DNA of 64,000 bases from positions 10,001 through 74,000 of the forward strand of contig CAUYUJ010016345.1 of NCBI GenBank assembly GCA_963575745.1, in the 5' to 3' direction. Within the stretch, counting starts at the first letter, position 1. The number at the start of each line of letters is the position of its first letter. This DNA comes from Prorocentrum cordatum. Its lineage: Eukaryota > Sar > Dinophyceae > Prorocentrales > Prorocentraceae. Shown piece by piece: positions 33,555 to 45,504 of the stretch. Position numbers and translations under genes: made by a program. The notes under the pieces are model-generated. The model saw only the letters and a program-made list of their open reading frames with translations. It was not told where the DNA came from and did no database searches.

Positions 33555-33860
33555 GATGGCTGGCAATGACGATGGTGCCCCGATGATCATGATGATGTCG
33601 ATGATGATGATGTTGCTGATGATGATGATGTTGTCCCGATGATGATGATGATGTTGATGCTGTTGGTCATGATGATGATGAGATGATGATGGTGGTGTTC
33701 CGATGCTGATGATGATGATGATGGTGTCCCGATGATGATGATGATGTTGATGATGATGATGGTGACGATCATGGTGTCCCGATGATGATGATGATGGTGA
33801 TGATGATGATGGTGATGAGGTGATGATGATGATGATGGTGTTCCGATGATGGTAATGATT
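32828..33860. repeat. (GAT)n array punctuated by GTGTCCCG
   Basis: Long GAT/GGT triplet runs are broken at irregular intervals by GGTGTCCCGATGATG. It produces His/Ser/Ile-rich antisense frames of up to 521 codons, which are not genes. Confidence 0.97.
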
Positions 33861-33904
33861 ATGATGTTGATGACGTTGGTGACGATGATATTGATGATGA
33901 TGAC

Positions 33905-36850
33905 GTTGATTGTGATACCGATTGTGATATCGATAGTGAGATCGATTGTGAGACCGAATGTGAGATCGATGGTGAGATCGATAGTGAGATCGATTGTGAG
34001 ATCGATAGCCAGATCGAGGATGAGATCGATCGAATGACATAGATCGAGTGAGATCGATTGTGAGACCGATCGAGTGAGATCGATCGAGCGAGACCGATAG
34101 TGAGATCGATAGTGAGACCGATAGTGAAACCGATCGAGTGAGACGTTGGTTTCTCCCCCCCCGAACCTCCTTATTACACGAAGGGTGGTCGTATCGGTAC
34201 ACATACATACATACCTATACGACCACCCTTCGGGTGATGAGGAGGTTGTGGGGGGGGGAGAGGGGGGGGAACCCGACAAACGATCTCACTATCGATCTCA
34301 GTCAACGGGACACCACGGGACACTACGGGACACTTGCCGATCTCATTATCGATCTCACTATCGATCTTACTCAACGGGACACCACGGGACACCACGGGAC
34401 ACCGCGGGACACCTCTCGATCTCACTATCGATCTCACTATCGATCACACTTTCGATCTCACTCAACGGGACAGCACCGGACACCTCGGGACACCACATTG
34501 ATCTCACGATCGATCTCACTATCGATCTCACTCAACGGGACACCACGGAACACCACGGGACACCTGTCGATCTCACTATCGATCTCACTTTTTGGGACAC
34601 CACGAGACACCTCGGGGCACCACATCGATCTCACTATCGATCACACTCAACGGGACATCACGCGACACCACGGGACACCTCTCGATCTCATTATCGGTCT
34701 CACTATCGATCTCACTTTTTGGGACACCACGGGACACGTCGATCTCACTGCATCGATCTCACTATCGATCTCACTATCGATCTCAGTATCGATCTCATTC
34801 TCGATCTCACTTTTTGGGACACCACGGGACACCGCGGGACACCGCGAGCCACCGCCGGACGGACGGACGGGCGGGCGGGATAGAATCATTTGTTTTGACT
34901 TCGCCCTAGCAACGACGGACACAACGGGACACCACGGGACATCGCGGGACATCGCGAGCCACCGCCGGACGGACGGACGGGCGGGCGGGCGGGGGAGGAT
35001 CAGTTGTCTTAACTCCGCCCTCGCAACGGCGGGTTGATTCCTCTCGCGCGCCCACGCAGTTTCGCCTCGCCCGCACGCACGACACGAACGAAACGAAACG
35101 ATTTCCCGGTTGCGGGTTTCCGTTACACTGCGATCTCACCCCCCAACCTCCGATATATACCTATACGACCACCCTTCGGGTGATAAGGAGGTTGTTGGGG
35201 GGGGAGAGGGGGGGAATCAACATCTGACTCAATCGATCTCACTATCGATCTCACTCAACGGGACACCACGGGACACCGCGGGACACCTCTCGATCTTACG
35301 ATCGGTCTCACTATCGATCTCACTCAACGGGACACCATAGGACCCCACGGGACACCTCGGGACACCACATCGATCTCACTATCGACCTCCATATCGATCT
35401 CACTCAACGGGACACCACGGGACACCTGTCGATCTCACTATCGATCTCACTATCGATTTCACTTTTTGGGGCACCACGGGACACCACGGGACACCTGTCG
35501 ATCTCACGATTGATCTCACTATCGATCTTACTCAACGGGACACCACGGGACACCGCGGGTCACCGCGAGCCACCGCCGGACGGACGGACGGATGGGCGGG
35601 CGGGGGAGAATCATTTGTTTCGACTTCGCCTTAGCAACGGCGGACACCACGGGACACCGCGAGCCACCGCCGGACGGACGGACGGACGGGCGGGCGGGGG
35701 AGATTCGTTTGTCTCGACTTCGCCTTAGCAACGGCGGGTTCATCCTCTCGCGCGCCCACGCAGCGTCGCCTCGCCCGCACGCACGACACGAACGAAACGA
35801 AACAATTTCCCAGTTGGGGGTCTCCGTTCCATTGCGATCTCACCCTCCAACCTCCGATGTATACACTCATACCTACCTACCTCCTTACCTACCTACCTAC
35901 CTACATACCTGGCTACCTACCTACCTGCCTACCTACCTAATTACATACATACATACATACATGTATGCATGTGTATAGATATACCCATACGACCACCCTT
36001 CGGGTGATAAGGAGGTTGTGGGGGGGCGAGGGGGGGAAACAACATCTGACTCAATCTATCTCACTATCGATCTCACTCAACGGGACACCACGGGACACCA
36101 CGGGACACTTGTCGATCTCACTATCGATCACACTCAACGGGACACCACGGGACACCGCGGGACACCTCTCGATCTCACTATCGGTCTCACTATCGATCTC
36201 ACCATCGATCACACTCAACGGGACACCACGGGACACCGCAGGACACCTCTCGATCTCACTATCGGTCTCACTATCGATCTCACGATCGATCTCACTCAGC
36301 GGGACACCATAGGACAAAACGGGGCACCTCGGGACACCACATCGATCTCATTATCGATCTCACTTTTTGGGTCACCACGGGACACCTCGGCACACCTGTC
36401 GATCTCACGATCGATCTGACTATCGATCTCACTAAGCGGGACATCACGGGACACTTCGAGGCACCACATCGATCTCAGTATCGATCTCACTATCGATCTC
36501 ACTCAACGGGACACCACGGGACACCACATCGATCTCAGTATCGATCTCATTATCGATCTCACTCAACGGGACACCACGGGACACCTCGGGGCACCACGTC
36601 GATCTCATTATCGATTTCACTATCGATCTCACTATCGATCTCACTCAACGGGACACCACGGGACACCGCAGGACACCTCTCGATGTCACTATCGATCTCA
36701 CTATCGAACTCACTCAACGGGACACCTCGGGGCACCACATCGATCTCACGATCGATCTCACACAACGGGACACCACGGGACACATCGGGGCACCACATCA
36801 ATCTCAGTATCGATCTCCCGATCGATCTCACTCAACGGGACACCACGGGA
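33905..36850. repeat. TATCGATCTCAC / GGGACACC satellite blocks
   Basis: Units of ATCGATCTCACT and CAACGGGACACCACGGGACA alternate. Up to 34145 the units are in reverse orientation (GTGAGATCGAT); after 34260 they are forward. Blocks are separated at 34830-35160 and 35550-35860 by copies of a linker containing GGACGGACGG, CTCGCGCGCCCACGCAG and GACACGAACGAAACGAAAC. Confidence 0.93.
34164..34247. repeat. Central palindrome of the fold-back element
   Basis: The arms at 34164-34194 and 34217-34247 match at 28 of 31 positions around a loop of CGGTAC and ACATAC repeats. The right-arm sequence CGACCACCCTTCGGGTGAT recurs as the start of satellite blocks at about 35166 and 35988. Confidence 0.9.
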
Positions 36851-37179
36851 CACCAGCGGGACACCGCGCGCCACTGGCCGCCGGATGAGCAACATTTGGT
36901 CCGGCCGCGGCCCAGCCACAGGAGGATTTCGGGACCCCCGCGGGACACCACGGGACACACCGCGCGGCGCTGGCCGCCGGATGAGCAACATTTGGTCCGG
37001 CCGCGGCCCAGCCACAGGAGGATTTCCTCTCGCCCGCCCGCGCAGCTTCGCCTCGCCCGCACGCACGCACGGCACGCACGGCACGCACGGCACGCAAAAC
37101 ACGAACCCGAAACCGAAATCGATTTCGCGGTAGGGGGGGTCTCCGTTTCACGTCGGACTCACCCCCCAACCTCCGATCT

Positions 37180-37262
37180 ATATATATATATATATATATA
37201 TATATGTAGACATACATACATACATGTACATATACATATATACATTTATTACATACAGATAT
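37180..37262. repeat. (TA)n and ACATACAT microsatellite
   Basis: Simple repeat directly outside the right end of the fold-back element. Confidence 0.9.
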
Positions 37263-37279
37263 AGGTATAAGTTTTGCAT

Positions 37280-38150
37280 CATCGGGCCCTAGTGGGGGTC
37301 CTCCTGTGGCCCTCGTGGGCAGTCTCGAGGGCCTCTTGGGCCATCCGGAGGCCCTCTTGGGTCGCCCTGGGGGTCGTCTTGGAGGCTCTCGGGCCATCCT
37401 GAGGCCCTCTTGGGTCGCCTTGGGGTCGTCTTGGATGCCACTTATGCAGTCTTGGCAGTCTCGGCTGCCGCCTCGGCTGTCTCGAGAGCCCGGGCGCGCA
37501 GGCCCATCGCGTTCTACAGGGGATCGTGGCCTGGGGAACGCAGGGCCAGCGTTTTCCATGAGATTCCGGGAGCGCGGGCCCACTGCTTGCTTTTATTTAA
37601 TCGCTTCGCTCATTCCGCCGGCCCGTATTGTGCCCTCGCTGGCGTATGGGCGTTGGGGGGCATTGTGGGGTCCTCGTTGGGGGTTTCTTGTGGGCCTCTT
37701 GGGTTTCTGTTGGAGCCTCTTTGGGGTTTCTCGGAGCTCCTCTGCGAGCATTTGGGAGCATCTTGGGGCTTCTGGGCGCCGCTTAGGGCCGAGGGCTCGA
37801 TATGTCCGTCCTGGTTCCCACTTTGGGCCTCCTCTTTGGGCTGTCCCAGTGCCATCTTGGGCCGTGTCGGAGGCCTCTTGGGCTGTCTTGGAGGTCTCTT
37901 GGGCTGCCTTGGGGCGATTTTGGAGGTTTCGTGGGCCGTCTTGGAGCGTCGGGGAGCTGAACAGGTGGGAGCGCTAAATCCTTTCAATAACCAAAAAGAA
38001 ATCGATCAATTTTGCTCTTTAGGGCTCTTTTGAGACGCTTGTTGGAGGCATCTCCGGGCGTCTTGCAGGCGTCTGCGGGCGTCTGGAGGCCATTTTGAGC
38101 GGTTTGGTCCGATCGGTCGGCGACTCGGGGCTTTCTTGGACCATCTTGGG
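37280..38150. repeat. GGCCCTCTTGGG / CTGTCTTGGAGG monomer array
   Basis: Diverged member of the 21-bp-type family, with the spacer variant GAGCTGAACAGGTGGGAGCG near 37948. Confidence 0.82.
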
Positions 38151-38249
38151 GTCAGTTGCCGGAGATCTTCGCACGCCTCTGGCCCGTTGGGCCGCCGAAT
38201 TTGGCCTCTCACCGAATCGGGTGTCGCGTTTGACCTTCATGTCCTGGAG

Positions 38250-38368
38250 GGGAAATGAGGAGGAGGTGGAGGAGGAGGAGGAGGACTCAACTCCCTCCTG
38301 CTGCTCTCTCCTCCTCCTCGTGCTTCTCCTCCCTCCTCACCCCCCTTCTCTCTCGTCTTTCGTCGACG

Positions 38369-38415
<47 letters not shown>

Positions 38416-39345
38416 CCCCGAGCGCCTCTATAGCGGCGCGGTGCAGCGCGCGCGGGGGGGACCGGCAGGGTGCCGGGGACTCGGGCCAGAAGCTGCGCGG
38501 CGGAGGTCGCGGCGGTGCACGCCCCCCCCGCCGTGCCGACCTCCTCGCGCTTGCCAGCAGCAAAAAATGATGGGCCTTTTTCGACCACCACTGCCTTTTG
38601 CAGGACGTGGGAGGAGGGCTGGGGAGCTCCTCCTCCTCCTCCTCTTTCTTCTCCTCCTCCTCCTTTTTCTCCTCCTCCTCCTCCTTTTCCTCTCCCTTTC
38701 CTCCTCCTCTCCTCCTCCTCCTCCTCCTCCTCCTCCTCCTCGTTATCCTCCTCCTTCTTTTTCTCTCCCTTCTCCTCCTCCTCCTCCTCCTCCTCCTCCT
38801 CCTCCTCCTCCGTTCGCCTCCTCCTGTTCGGAGGGGCGTGGACGGCGCGCAAGCGGGCAGAGAGTCCGGGTGTTGCCAGAAGTTGGCGGCGAGCGAAGGG
38901 GGGGGAAGTGAGAAGGATAATGCCTTCTCGAAAGGCTCGGAAGCCCCCGGGCCTTCTGAGAGGCTGTGTAGGCCTTCCCCGACGACGCAACAAACATTCT
39001 CAGAAGGCGCGAAGGCTTCTGAGAAGTCCCGCTGCCTTTGAGAAGGACTTCTCTTTCTCACTTCCCCCCTCCCTCGTTCGCCGCCGAAGAAGTGTCCCTG
39101 GCCCAAAGCGCTCCCAGGATGATCCAGACGCAAGGCGGGGCTCGAGGATGAGGGCCGAAAGAGGCGCGCCTCGAGGGGCACGAGGCGCGAAGATGGCTGT
39201 TCCAGAAGGAGAGGAGGAGGAGGAGGAGGAGGAGGAGGAGGAGGAGGAGGAGGAGCAGGAGCAGGAGGAGGAGGAGGAGGAGGAGGAGGAGGAGCAGGAG
39301 CAGGAGGAGGAGGAGGAGGAGGAGGAGGAGGAGGAGTGCCTGAGG
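38250..39345. repeat. Triplet-repeat cluster: GAG, GAC, CTC, then GAG
   Basis: GAGGAG at 38258-38282, (GAC)n at about 38368-38414, long CTC/TCC runs at 38628-38822, and GAG runs at 39212-39340 with GCAGGAGCAG interruptions. The CTC and GAG runs are mutual inverted repeats about 500 bp apart. Unrelated GC-rich sequence lies between them. All long frames here are low complexity. Confidence 0.95.
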
Positions 39346-39419
39346 AGGGTAGACGGAGCGCTGTGCGGAAGTTTCCCTGAATTTCTTGGTGTTCGCTGCC
39401 CATATTGTAGCATCGCTGG

Positions 39420-40860
39420 CACTTGCTAGCGTGGTCGAGGGGGCATTTGGGAGGTTTTCTGGAGCCGCCTGGGAGCCGCTTGGGAGCTTCTTGGGAGCCT
39501 CTCGAGGGCCTTTTGGGGGCCTCCTGGGGTTTCAAAGGGGCCTCTTGGCGTCTCCTGAGGGCGTCTTAGGGCCGAGGGCTCGAAATGTTGTTTCGTGCTC
39601 CCCCTCTGGGGCTTCTCTTCGAGCGTTCTTGGAGCCCTCTTGGACCGTCTTGGAGGCCTCGTGGGCCTTCTTGGAACCCTCTTGGGCCGTTTTGGGTCCC
39701 TGTCGGAGGCCCCTGGGGCCTCTGAGGGCGATCTTTGGGGCCTCTTGGGCCGTCTTGGGGCGTCGCGATGCCGAAAAGGTGGAGACGCCAAAATCCCCCC
39801 ATCACCTAAGGACAAGCAATGAATTTTGCCTCTTGGGGCTCTCTTGGGAGTGCTCTTTCAAAGCCTCGTGGGGCGTCTGGGGGCCATCTCGAGGGCCTGT
39901 TGGGGGCCTCCTGGGGCTTCAAAGGGGCCTCCTGGGAGCTTCTTGGGGCCGAGGGCTCGAAATGTTGTTTCGTGTTCCCCCTCTGGGGCTTCTCTTAGAG
40001 CGTTCTTGGAGCCCTCTTGGGCCGTCTTGGAGGCCTCTTGGGCCGTCTTGGAACCCTCTTGGGCCGTTTTGGGTCCCTGTCGGAGGCCCCCCGGGCTTCT
40101 TAGGGTGATCTCGGGGCCTCTTGGGCCGTCTTTGGGCGTCGCGATACCGAAAAGGTGGAGACGCCAAAATCTTACCAACACTGAATTAAAAACAATGAAT
40201 GTTGCCTCTTGGGGCTCTCTTGGGAGTGCTCTTGAAAGCCTCGTGGGGCGTCTGAGGGCTATCTCGAGGTCCTGTTGGGGGCCTCCTGGGGCTTCAAAGG
40301 GGCCTCTTGGCGCCTCCTGGGGGCTTCTTGGGGCCGAGGGCTCGAAATGTTGTTTCGTGTTCCCCCCCTGGGGCTTCTCTTAGAGAGTTGTTGGTGCTCT
40401 CTCGGGCCGTTTTGGAGGCCTCTTGGGCCGTCTTGGAATCCTCTTCGGCCGTTTTGGGTCCCTGTCGGAGGCCTCTGGGGCCTCTTAGGGCGATCTTGAG
40501 GGCCTCTTGGGCCGTCTTGGGGCGTCGCGATACCGAAAAGGTGGAGACGCCAAAATCTCTCCCAAGCCTCAGGAAAAGAGAAAAAAATAATGTTGCCTTT
40601 GGGGGCCCTCTTGGGCGTGCTCTTGAAAGCCTCGTGGGGCGTCTGGGGGCTATCTCGAGGGCCTGTTGGGGGCCTCCTGGGGTTTCAAAGGGGCCTCTTG
40701 GCGCCTACTGGGGGCTTCTTGGGGCCGAGGGCTCGAAATGTTGTTTCGTGTTCCCCCTTCTGGGGTTTCTCTTAGAGCGTTCTTGAGGTCCTCTTGGGCC
40801 GGCGTGGAGGCCTCTTGGGCCGTCTTGGAATCCTCTTGGGCCGTCTTGGGTCCCTGTCAG
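39420..40860. repeat. ~380-bp tandem higher-order repeat, left of the Copia insertion
   Basis: About four units, marked by the spacer CGATGCCGAAAAGGTGGAGA at 39768, CGATACCGAAAAGGTGGAGA at 40141 and the same at 40526, so the period is ~373-385 bp. The next spacer is at 56709, after the Copia element. Removing the element and one GTCAG leaves about 394 bp between spacers, so the array was continuous before the insertion. Confidence 0.92.
40856..40860. repeat. Target-site duplication GTCAG, left
   Basis: Identical to 56645-56649. In other units of the same satellite the sequence is uninterrupted (TCCCTGTCGGAGGCC), confirming the insertion point. Confidence 0.93.
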
Positions 40861-41125
40861 ACTTTAAAGTGAGCTGGGGGACACAGGGAGCAGAAGCGAG
40901 CGTGTGCCCGCGGCCGCGTCGGCTCAAGCGGCCGGCCGCCCAAATATGACTGTGTCTCACTGCGAGACACACGATTGCGATCAAGACCAAAAAAAATCTT
41001 ATTGTTTAAGATGGACACCCTCTCCTACTGGGACTACTGCTACTACGGTACAACAGAGCAGGAGCTTGGCTTCGCCTAAGGCGAAGCTGCTGGTTGGTCC
41101 TCGGACTCCCAACCCCCTTCAAACT
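40861..41125 (+). repeat. Copia 5' LTR
   Basis: 265 bp, starting ACTTTAAAGTGAGC and ending TTCAAACT, so it lacks the usual TG..CA ends. It contains the hairpin CTTCGCCTAAGGCGAAG. It differs from the 3' LTR at roughly 10% of positions by eye, so the insertion is not recent. Confidence 0.93.
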
Positions 41126-41137
41126 TGGTAGCGGAGC
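41126..41137 (+). other. Primer binding site, initiator-Met tRNA type
   Basis: TGGTAGCGGAGC starts directly after the LTR and resembles the complement of the 3' end of initiator methionine tRNA, the common Copia primer (Ty1 uses TGGTAGCGCC). One position differs from the TGGTAGCAGAGC seen in many such sites. Confidence 0.7.
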
Positions 41138-41243
41138 TGGCCTATGGTGGTCAGCTCTTGCTCTACTCCTCACCATCCACGGCACTATCTGGTGGACTAC
41201 ATACACGGTGGAACATCTGGGTGAAGTGGGTGTGCGCGGAGGA

Positions 41244-42518
41244 ATGTATACAACTACGCAGTATCGCAAGGACACTTGCAGCGATACTTCTGCTTACGCG
41301 GAGGTATCTGACCTACGTCCTACATCCCTGCGCTACTACACTCCTGAAGTCCACCCACCTACTCCTAGTGGAAGCTTCTTCGAAGACACAATGCATGGAA
41401 ACATGCGAGACGATGCGGTGCCGCCTCCACCCCCACGCAGACTTACGACTACACAACGGAAGCCCCAACCGACTACATCCGACCACGACCTACGGGGCCA
41501 TTGGATTGGTATTACTATATTTGGGCTCACATGGGTTGCTATCGGGTGTGCGGTAGGACATATGCGTGGCGGAGACGACACAAGAACGACCGGCCCTCAT
41601 TGGGACCCAGCCGGTCAAGTACCTTTTCGCGAATTCGTCCGCGAGGCACATGCCTGGATCAACGTGACCACAGGCAACATGACGCCCTCCCAGCAAGCTG
41701 CAGCCTTGCAGCGAGGTTTGGGAGGTCTCGCACGGACCGTAGCCATGAGAGCCCCCCCAGCAGTTATCAACTTTGGCGTGGACATAGGTGGTCGCCATAC
41801 CGACGGCGTCACCTACATCATGTTCCTCTTAAGCACGAAGTTCGAGAATTTAGAGGAGGAGCGCCAACTCAACTCTGGTACAGCATTCATCGACTTCCGA
41901 GTCCATGCGGGAGAACGAATCGACCAGACGTTAGCACGCTTCGAGAAAGCCCGCTATGAAGCTGAAGCGGCAGGCTTCAACATCCCCAACTTCCAACTCT
42001 TAACAGCGATTTGATTTAGAGCTTCTGGAGTGGGGACATCGCGTGCACAGCAACTCCTGCAGCCTCTAAACCACCACATGCCGAGAGACCAGCAACAGTT
42101 TGACGCCCTATTCGAACGCATGAGGTCAGATGCTCACATGTCTGAGAGAACCCCTGGTAAGATTGGTGGTGCTGTCAGTCACGGTCACCGAACCGCGACC
42201 TTTCACGTGGAGGCTAATGCAGGGGGACCTGCTAACAACGTCTGGAATGATGATCCCCAACCAACTGAGACCACTACGCTGCTGGCTCAGAATGGTGGAA
42301 CGGCTTCGGGGTCGCAAGACTCCTGGGCCCGGCTTCGGGGGCCGCCCGACGCGGCATCCCCCGCGCAAGCCATGGCCCGACTGGGCTCAGCGGGGCAACC
42401 TGCCGAGTCCGACTTCGACTCCGGTACTGACACCAATGCGTCTTCGGACGATGAAGCCGCAGCCCTTGACTACTCGGATGTGCCCACATACCTCCCTGAA
42501 GAGCAACACGTGCAATAA
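41244..42518 (+). pseudogene. Copia gag
   Basis: The frame is open from the LTR; the first in-frame Met is at 41244. The capsid-like part (about 41610-42140) has helix-rich sequence such as REFVREAHAWINVTTG, NMTPSQQAAALQRGLGGLAR and DQTLARFEKARYEAEAAGF, followed by FDALFERMRSDAHMSER. A single TGA at 42012-42014 interrupts it and the same frame then continues, so this is one point mutation and not a gene end. The tail is acidic and ends at 42518. Confidence 0.75.
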
Positions 42519-42813
42519 TTATTCATATGATACCAGGAACATAAGCGCAGATGGAGGCGATTCACGCAGAAACCAGCCCGCATGGCACGGCGCATCGTAC
42601 GACGAGCACTCAAGAGGAAAGGCAAGGGTCGAAGTAAGGGTAAAGGTTTGCGTCGGCGATTGTATGGTCGAGGCGCATTAGCACTCCTAGCATCCCTCAC
42701 AGGGCCACAGCATGAAAAAATGTTTAAGTGCAGGCAGAAACCGCAGGCATACATCAGGAAAAGGTTAAGGACGTCGGGGAAGCCCGAAGGATGTCAATGG
42801 TAAGACTACGGAG

Positions 42814-42855
42814 TGCGACATATGCCACAGCACACAACACTATCGCCACGAATGC
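42814..42855 (+). other. CCHC zinc knuckle of the Copia gag
   Basis: The frame here reads C-D-I-C-H-S-T-Q-H-Y-R-H-E-C, a perfect C-x2-C-x4-H-x4-C nucleocapsid knuckle, followed by a Gly/Arg-rich stretch. It is out of frame with the gag ORF, so at least one indel lies between 42520 and 42800. Confidence 0.85.
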
Positions 42856-42959
42856 CCTCCGGGCGATGGGAGAGGCAGGGGTCCGTGGCTGAAACCGACT
42901 CTGACATACAGTATGTTGACTTGGAGTCTCTTTTAGCTGACCCTGCCGATAGCTAAGCT

Positions 42960-45469
42960 GCAGTTGTCAACATCATGGCTGTCAGATACCTCGGCGCCAG
43001 TATGGCCCTCGAGAATTACGCCGACGAGCTGTTCGAGGAGGTGTTCACTGGCCACAGCGATATCGATCTGGCAGATTGGCCGGGCATACCCATCGCGGGG
43101 CAATCTGCAGGTATTGAACGCGTCGAGAACTTCCACATGCCCGCCGAAGGAGATATAGACACGGGGGGGGCACCCGCGGATTCAGAAGCCATTATTCCAG
43201 CAACAGACGAGAATATACAGCTGATGTTTTATCTTCGGGCCATTGGAAGTCCGACAAACATGGAATTGAGCGACGACGACCCCTTGCGGGGAAGCCCGCG
43301 AGGCGCTAGTGATCTGTCTGAGCGCATTCAATATGGGCTTGGCCGTAATGAAGGATTACAATACATATTCGTTGTCTCGGACCGCTCTATGAGCCGCCAG
43401 AAGCGATCGGCAAGCTTCCAGGTCTGAAGGAAAAGGGATCGCGCCTACGACGATGGCGAAGGACGCGAAGATAATGATCGTCTGGCACGTCGCGGTCGGA
43501 CCCCCGGTCGCTCACCAGACCGCGTGCGCGCTCGCTCCAGCGGCGCTCGCTCTAGCGGCCTTCAGCGGCCTCATCCCCCTGAAGCGGGAGCTTCTCTGGC
43601 CCCTCCATGGCAGACCAACAGACCTGAAACTCCCCCGAGGAGGGATCGTCTGCGGGAACACCCGCCTCAAGAGGATCAACCGCAAGAAGAATATCCAGAG
43701 GGTGGAACGCAGCGCCCCGCTGGTTACGCGGAAGCTGGATTGGCTCGCCAGCACAGACCCCCAGATCAGATGCAATACTGGTTAGACCAGGGTTGGACTG
43801 AGCATCAGATCCGCCACTGGCATTCTCTTCGCAATATTCAACGAGGTGACGACGGCAAGACCATTCGCTCGACAAGGACAAGACCTGTTGGAACACAAGA
43901 AAAGATTGTCAAGCGCGACCTCAAGAGAGCTACCATCGAGGAACGGAAGCTTCACCGAGGCGTTTGTTGCACGTGCCCCGAATACGCCGACCACAGGCCC
44001 GGCTGCCCCATGAGACGCCCATCAAGAAGCCCGAACTTTAGGAGAACACCGTGGGCTTGGTCTCATGGTGATGGTCGGGGTTACTGCACCGATCCTAATA
44101 AAACGGCACATAAGAGGCAGTTGACGGAAGACGATTACGAGCAAGCAACAGTCAGTGACATATACCAATACATTCAGGTATAGAATTACTTTTCACCTTC
44201 TCATTATTTGAAGCAGTTCAACGCGATGGGCACTGAAATCAGAAGAAGACGACCAACGAGGAGCAGATGAAGATGAAGATGGTGAGATGGCCGAAGAGGT
44301 AGACCCCACTGAAGAAGCTCCCGAAGGGCACGCCTCAGACGATTCGAAACGAACACCCCAATATATCCTGTGTACGCCGTCGCAGCAGATCCCGGAAGAT
44401 GGATTGCCTACCGCGCTGGAGGTGTAGGTTGGTCACAGACCACAATCGAACAGAGGCATAGTTCTACCAAGTATTTCTTTTCCTGGAAGCAAGAGGCCAC
44501 TATCCATAATCTGGCCCTCAGAACTCCAGCTGGCACAGACCTGAACCCTGACGGGGACCCCGTGCGATATGGACCATGGGCGCCGGCAGGGGCAACGGCT
44601 AAGGCAGCTCCCAAGCCGAGCCGAAGCCTGATCCGCCTATTGATATTTCCCCATCTTCGGATTCGTCGAGCCCGTCGCTTGGACCCGATCAGCTCAGACC
44701 ACCGCCCAAGCAGAAGAAGAGGAAGAGCCCAGATGATCCTAACCCTGGAGACAGCAAGCAGCGACGACCTGCGGGGCAACCTGCTGATAGACGTCGATCC
44801 AGAGGACCAGCGGTGGCTGCCGCAGCAGCTGCGTTCCAAGGCACCAGCGCACCTACTCCGAAGGGCCCTGTACCACGTCGAGGCCCTACACCGGGTCGGA
44901 CGCACAGGACTGGCTGGATGCCGACACTGGAGGGATCATCAAGGGATGCTGCTCCAACCCGGCGTAGCACCGACAAGAAGTTCTTGGAGACCACATCAAA
45001 GGCACCAGGGGCAGCTCCCAAAGATAAGACAGCCGAGCACCGCAACCTCAGGGAGAAGAAACACCAGGACTTTGACATCAGCACCCCGCCACGGACTCCT
45101 CGGACGCCTAAGGGAACAGCAGGCGCTGCCTCATCATCGGCAGGCGCCCGTGCACCCGCAGCATCGGCGACTGCCCAGAGCTCAGCGGGGCAACCTGCTC
45201 AGAGGTCTGAAGAGCAACCTGCTCTTACTTTGGAGATGCCCGTCGAATGCCGACAGTATTGGGATTGTTTACGCACTCCCAATGGTACGAAGATCAACCC
45301 AGCATACCATCCTCAACTTGATGACGGGTCTGATCGATACATTGCGGTGAAATGCGATATTCAGGATACCGCCATCCTTGCCGACAAGGACGCTCATGCG
45401 CGCCAGATGGCACGCAACATTTTGCGTAAACGCCCGCGCTCACGCGCGATTCAGAGAAGGGCGACTTGA
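42960..45469 (+). pseudogene. Copia gag-pro interval, unassigned
   Basis: Several frames (43524-44183, 44370-45350, 44813-45469) carry protein-like but unrecognised sequence: YWLDQGWTEHQIRHWHSLR, a Cys cluster CCTCPEYADHRPGCP near 43970, and an Ala/Pro/Thr-rich linker ending with MPVECRQYWDCLRTPNGTK. Frame changes show decay. The low-complexity part looks like a linker before the Tpt1-like domain. Confidence 0.45.
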
Positions 45470-45504
45470 TTGGGAGCCTTAACGCAGATATTAAAGGCCC
45501 AAGG

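Larger units (their letters stand above)
32540..37175. mobile_element. Fold-back satellite element with ~120-bp inverted ends
   Basis: The left end (32540-32660) and right end (37040-37175) are inverted copies. They share CGGAGGT..GGGGGTGAG, ACGGAGA..CCCCCCTACCG, GAAATCG.TTTCGGTTTCG and GCGGGCGAGGCGAAG. Just inside both is CGCGGCCGGACCAAATG in opposite orientations. The left arm is (GAT)n punctuated by GGTGTCCCG; the right arm is CGATCTCACTAT units punctuated by CGGGACACC. The turn-around is the 31-bp inverted repeat at 34164-34194 / 34217-34247. No coding capacity was seen. Flanks are ATACAT and TATA simple repeats. Confidence 0.65.

Noticed and set aside
32643-34208. 521-codon His/Ser/Ile-rich minus frame and overlapping 230- and 291-codon frames
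   Set aside because: Translation of (GAT)n and TATCGATCTCAC satellites.
38237-39535. 432-codon minus and 319-codon plus frames
   Set aside because: Triplet-repeat translation (poly-Glu, poly-Ser, poly-Arg, poly-Pro) with no conserved segment.
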